Below the pieces are notes generated by a model. It saw nothing but the letters and a program-made list of their open reading frames with translations, was not told the origin of the DNA and did no database searches. A stretch of 17,716 nucleotides of DNA, from assembly GCA_049718665.1 (NCBI GenBank), contig JBNARO010000037.1, positions 1 through 17,716 on the forward strand, written 5' to 3'. Origin of the DNA: NZ13-RE01 sp049718665. Its GTDB lineage: Bacteria; Dictyoglomota; Dictyoglomia; Dictyoglomales; Dictyoglomaceae. Shown one piece after another: positions 15,040 through 17,716 of the stretch. Positions within the stretch are counted from its first letter, which is position 1, and every line of letters starts with the position of its first letter. The translations under genes were made by a program, and so were the position numbers.

Positions 15040-15930
15040 TTATTTGAACAACACAAGAAAAATTATACCTAAAAGTATAGTAAGGGATACATAAAAAGAG
15101 GCAAATTTTGAATTTAAACCCTTTTCGTTGGAATAAATTACCACTACAAGGGGTGCTGGAAGCAGTACCCCTATGGAGATAATTTTAACCATTAAAGAAT
15201 GCCATATAGATCTTAATACCAAAGAAAAAATTATTCCTGGGATAAATCTTATTAAAGTTCCATATATTAAGGCTCTTATTTCAGCTTTATTTAACCTAAA
15301 ATCTAAAAAATAACCAAGGGTAAAAAGAGCAAGAGTAGAGTTGGGAATAGAAAGTTGAGATATAAGAGAGATAAAAATTTCTGGAAAATTAACTTTTAAA
15401 AGACTTAATAGAATAGAAATTATATAAACCTGCAAAGGGAAAAAAGAAAAAACTCTCTCTAAAAGATGAGAAGTTTTATTAAAGGACCATCCATCCTCAG
15501 ACACTAAGGAAAGAGCATAAGAAAGCCCAAAAACAATAAAAGAATTTCCTATATCAAACATCGCCATATAGAGAAGTCCCTCATCACCATAAAGACTTTT
15601 AATGAAAGGATAAGAGAAAAGACCTACGTTATAACCACATATTCCTATCAGTAAAGTCCATTTTAATCTATCTTCTAACTCCAAATTGTTTAAAAGTAAA
15701 AAACCAATGAGAAATATTAGTAGTCCAAAAAAGAATGAAATTAAAGGAACTATAAAAAGATCAAGCTTCAAAGCTGAAGAAATAAAAACTTTTAAAACAG
15801 TTGCAGGAAGGGTTATATATATTACAAGTCTGCTAAGGACCGTTCCTGTATCTTCAGGGAATAATTTTATTTTTTTTGCAATATACCCTATAATTATCAC
15901 AAGCACATTTATTAAGATACTTTCTGCCAT
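15040..15930 (-). CDS. AEC-family (auxin efflux carrier-like) membrane transporter
   Basis: This is a 296-residue integral membrane protein with about ten hydrophobic segments in two five-helix halves. Family landmarks are VLVIIIGYIAKKIKLFPEDTG near the N-terminus, RLVIYITLPATVLKVF, GICGYNVGLFSYPF (the broken-helix region of the first half), LALFTLGYFLDF and ISIGVLLPAPLVVVIYSNE (second half). Bacterial AEC members move organic acids such as malate or malonate, but the sequence does not reveal substrate or direction. It heads the GH4 operon, so a uronate or a fermentation acid is conceivable. ATG 15930 has no Shine-Dalgarno site but a TGATATAAT box 9 bases before it, a leaderless arrangement. 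The divergent AraM gene starts 38 bases away. Confidence 0.87.
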   Translation of the reverse strand: MAESILINVLVIIIGYIAKKIKLFPEDTGTVLSRLVIYITLPATVLKVFISSALKLDLFIVPLISFFFGLLIFLIGFLLLNNLELEDRLKWTLLIGICGYNVGLFSYPFIKSLYGDEGLLYMAMFDIGNSFIVFGLSYALSLVSEDGWSFNKTSHLLERVFSFFPLQVYIISILLSLLKVNFPEIFISLISQLSIPNSTLALFTLGYFLDFRLNKAEIRALIYGTLIRFIPGIIFSLVLRSIWHSLMVKIISIGVLLPAPLVVVIYSNEKGLNSKFASFYVSLTILLGIIFLVLFK

Positions 15931-15939
15931 ATGAAAAAA

Positions 15940-15948
15940 ATTATATCA
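15940..15948 (-). promoter_or_regulatory. Extended -10 promoter, leaderless type, for the AEC-GH4 operon
   Basis: TGATATAAT on the minus strand lies 9 bases before ATG 15930. It is the same nonamer and spacing as at 11818-11826. No good -35 box was found. It lies in the 38-base gap between divergent starts, so transcription in the two directions must compete. Confidence 0.5.
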
Positions 15949-15968
15949 TTTTTATAGGAGGACAAAAA

Positions 15969-17180
15969 ATGTTAGTTTGGGACAAAGATTACTCAAAATT
16001 AATCTCTTACATCAAAGATCAGAAAGAAAAACCTTTTCTTCTCGGAGATGAAAACACTTACGAAGTATGTGGAAGGGAAATGGAAAAAAATTTAAAGAGA
16101 CTGAATGTAAACTATGATCTTTTAATACTACCCGGTAGCGCCCACGCGGATGAAAAACACATATGTAGAGTTTTTATTGACTTGGACCCTCACCACATGA
16201 TGATATCCATAGGCTCAGGAAGTTTAACAGATATTGCAAGATTTGTCTCTTACAAAATGAACCTTAGATTTATCTCGGTTCCTACAGCTCCCTCCATGGA
16301 TGGATATGCATCTTCGGTAGCAGCTCTCACGATTGATGGTATAAAAACCACGGTAATAGCAAAAACTCCTGAAAAGATCTTTGCCAATCTTGAGATCATA
16401 AAAAATGCCCCAGAAATACTTAAAAAAGCAGGATTTGGAGATCTTATAGGAAAATACACTGCCCTTTCCGATTGGAAACTGGCAAATATTCTTATAGATG
16501 AACCCTTGGACGAAAGGGTCTATAATGAAATGTATGAAGCCTGTGAAAATACTCTAAAGAACATAAATAAGCCTAATTTTGAGAAGCTTCTTCTTGAATC
16601 CCTTATAAAGTCAGGGGAACTTATGGCAACTGTAGGCAGTTCAAGACCTGCTTCAGGAGCAGAACATCATATTGCCCATTATTTAGAATTCTTAAATTAT
16701 GAGATATTCCATGGGATAAAAGTAGGTATCTCTACCCTTTACGTGATAAATCTCTATGAAAGAATCTTTAAACTCGATCTTGATAACACAGACAGGTACT
16801 TGGATTATAGAATAGAGATAGATCAATGGAAGGAAGAAATTAAAAAAGTTTTTCCCAAAAATAGCGAAAGAATAGTAAGAGAGAACTTGGAAAGGATAAA
16901 AAAATTTAACGATCCGTTCTTCAGGAAAGAGCTATTAGAAAGAATAAAACTAAATAGAGATAAAATATATGGTATTGTGGAAAACTTAAGTATAAAGAAG
17001 AAGGAAATAATAAGGGCGTTTGATAAATTGGGATTCTCACCAAAGCCAGAAGATTGGGGCATTAGAAAAGAAGACATCCAAAGAGCAATCCAGTACGCCT
17101 TATATATCAGAGACCGCTTCACCATTCTTACCCTATACCAATTTTTGGGAGTTTTAAAAAATCTTTCAATCGACATATAA
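15969..17180 (+). CDS. araM: AraM-type sn-glycerol-1-phosphate dehydrogenase
   Basis: The 403-residue cytoplasmic enzyme belongs to the family that reduces dihydroxyacetone phosphate to sn-glycerol 1-phosphate with NAD(P)H. It carries the cofactor motif IGSGSLTDIARFVSYK (81-96) and FISVPTAPSMDGYASSVAAL (101-120). The metal site is built from Asp158 (GFGDLIGKYTALSDW), His234 (GAEHHIAHYLE) and His249 (IFHGIKVG). ATG 15969 follows TAGGAGGA. In Bacillus subtilis the homologue is encoded in the arabinose operon, matching araB here. Its product can be a precursor of archaeal-type or phosphoglycerol lipids, or it may act as a sugar-phosphate dehydrogenase in pentose use. Family assignment is firm; physiological role is open. 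Confidence 0.92.
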   Translation: MLVWDKDYSKLISYIKDQKEKPFLLGDENTYEVCGREMEKNLKRLNVNYDLLILPGSAHADEKHICRVFIDLDPHHMMISIGSGSLTDIARFVSYKMNLRFISVPTAPSMDGYASSVAALTIDGIKTTVIAKTPEKIFANLEIIKNAPEILKKAGFGDLIGKYTALSDWKLANILIDEPLDERVYNEMYEACENTLKNINKPNFEKLLLESLIKSGELMATVGSSRPASGAEHHIAHYLEFLNYEIFHGIKVGISTLYVINLYERIFKLDLDNTDRYLDYRIEIDQWKEEIKKVFPKNSERIVRENLERIKKFNDPFFRKELLERIKLNRDKIYGIVENLSIKKKEIIRAFDKLGFSPKPEDWGIRKEDIQRAIQYALYIRDRFTILTLYQFLGVLKNLSIDI

Positions 17181-17220
17181 TACTGTTAAGAAAAAATAAA
17201 CCTTGTAGAGGAGGAACGCC

Positions 17221-17586
17221 CTGAGGAAGAAGATTGGAGTCATAGTAAATTATCTATATGAAGGATATCAGCTAAGGGTGCTCTCTGGAATAATAAATGC
17301 CGCCAGGAAGCATAAAACTGATCTTTTTATTTTCGTGGGAGGAAATTTAAATTCTGATATTGAAAATATACAGAGGAACAAGGTATATAAGCTAATAACT
17401 CCTAAAAATATTGATGGACTAATAATTTTAGGTTTAGTCCTTGGATACAATATACCAAAAGAGAAAACTATTAGATTTTACCAAAATTTCACTAATATAC
17501 TTACAGTGAGTATCGGACTTAAAGTTAAAAACTTTCCCTCCATAACTATGAGACTGTTCAAAAAAATTTTAAATAAGGGGAAATGA
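17221..17586 (+). pseudogene. Truncated LacI/periplasmic-binding-like sensor domain gene
   Basis: From CTG 17221 the frame reads LRKKIGVIVNYLYEGYQLRV, then LSGIINAARKHKTDLFIFVG, GNLNSDIENIQRNKVYKLIT and PKNIDGLIILGLVLG, ending TVSIGLKVKNFPSITM-RLFKKILNKGK. It matches the sensor lobe found at the N-terminus of large regulators that carry GGDEF, histidine-kinase or AraC outputs, without a DNA-binding domain in front. Only about 110 native residues remain, under half of the sensor, and any output domain is gone. The homology stops near 17550, where an insertion-sequence-like end begins, and the last residues are read from that element. AGAGGAGG lies 6 bases before the CTG. No ATG, GTG or TTG is available between the upstream stop and GTG 17278, so the start is non-standard or mutated. 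It lies 40 bases after araM, probably in the same transcript. Confidence 0.6.
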
Positions 17587-17716
17587 TATATTTAGAAGGG
17601 CAATTTTAAAGAGCCAAATTAAAAGAATTCTTATAAAGTAGTCCCTTCCTCCTCTTTTTATGTTCCCAAATACACTCTCTATTACTCTAAAAGTCTCTTT
17701 CACTATCTCTTTTCTC
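17550..17716. mobile_element. Probable insertion sequence, one end (continues past window)
   Basis: The sensor gene loses its homology where GAGACTGTTCAAAAAA begins (17550). Such a GAGACTGT-plus-A-tract start resembles terminal repeats of several insertion sequences. A transposase-like C-terminus lies immediately inside, reading inward from the far side. The other end and the target-site duplication are outside the window, so this is a partial element of unknown family. Confidence 0.45.
17569..17716 (-). CDS. Probable DDE transposase, C-terminal end (cut by window edge)
   Basis: The minus-strand frame enters from the right edge and runs 48 codons to TAA at 17571-17569. It contains RKEIVKETFRVIESVFGNIK, then RGGRDYFIRILLIWLFKIAL. 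The Glu with Lys seven residues later (IESVFGNIK) followed by a hydrophobic helix resembles the last catalytic Glu and adjacent helix of IS4/IS5-type DDE transposases. Too little is visible to name the family. It overlaps the end of the truncated sensor gene by 18 bases, as expected if that gene now ends within the element. Confidence 0.45.
   Translation of the reverse strand, partial: RKEIVKETFRVIESVFGNIKRGGRDYFIRILLIWLFKIALLNISFPLI

Noticed and set aside
1..17716. CRISPR arrays, tRNA or rRNA genes and phage genes
   Set aside because: No regularly spaced repeats, cloverleaf sequences, rRNA-like conserved blocks or phage proteins were seen on either strand.

Overview
The window is AT-rich DNA whose proteins are rich in Lys, Glu and Ile. 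It is packed with hemicellulose and sugar genes and LacI-type regulators, and the genes run in long same-strand operons with short or overlapping junctions. This suits an anaerobic, polysaccharide-degrading thermophile. The overall look reminds me most of Dictyoglomus, with Thermotogales or Caldicellulosiruptor-like lineages as alternatives. That is an impression from memory, not a search result.

Left part (1-7549, all minus strand): the first 79 codons of a LacI-family regulator; a LamG-type lipoprotein gene interrupted by one in-frame TAA; a secreted GH51 alpha-L-arabinofuranosidase; the N-terminal remnant of a second secreted glycosidase; and a carbohydrate ABC importer made of a binding protein and two permeases, with no ATPase gene. 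A 20/18-bp palindrome (TGGAAA-SS-TTTCCA core) lies upstream of both the LamG gene and the glycosidase remnant.

Centre (7550-8802): a divergent control region drives the importer leftwards and a complete LacI-type regulator rightwards. The two promoters are back to back and use the same hexamers (TTGACT-N17-TATATT). Their -35 boxes sit in or beside a 16-bp tandem repeat. A 25-bp imperfect palindrome (TTTTTAGTAA-N5-TTACTAAAAA type) overlaps the importer start site. It recurs at the ribulokinase promoter and at the promoter of the partial LacI gene.

Right part (8807-15930, minus): an AEC-type membrane transporter, a GH4 uronidase/glycosidase-like enzyme, an L-ribulokinase (AraB), two 2-hydroxyacyl-CoA dehydratase (HgdA/B)-like iron-sulfur proteins and their ATP-dependent activator (HgdC-like). 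Divergent from these, at 15969, is an AraM-type glycerol-1-phosphate dehydrogenase. After it come a sensor-domain gene truncated by what looks like the end of an insertion sequence, and the C-terminus of a probable DDE transposase running off the window.

Inferred working picture: secreted enzymes release arabinose or uronic acid-decorated oligosaccharides, the importer takes them up, GH4 trims alpha-linked residues and AraB phosphorylates L-ribulose. L-arabinose isomerase (araA) and ribulose-phosphate epimerase (araD) are absent from the window. The least expected element is the low-potential dehydratase/activator trio placed directly downstream of araB, with its own leaderless-type promoter.
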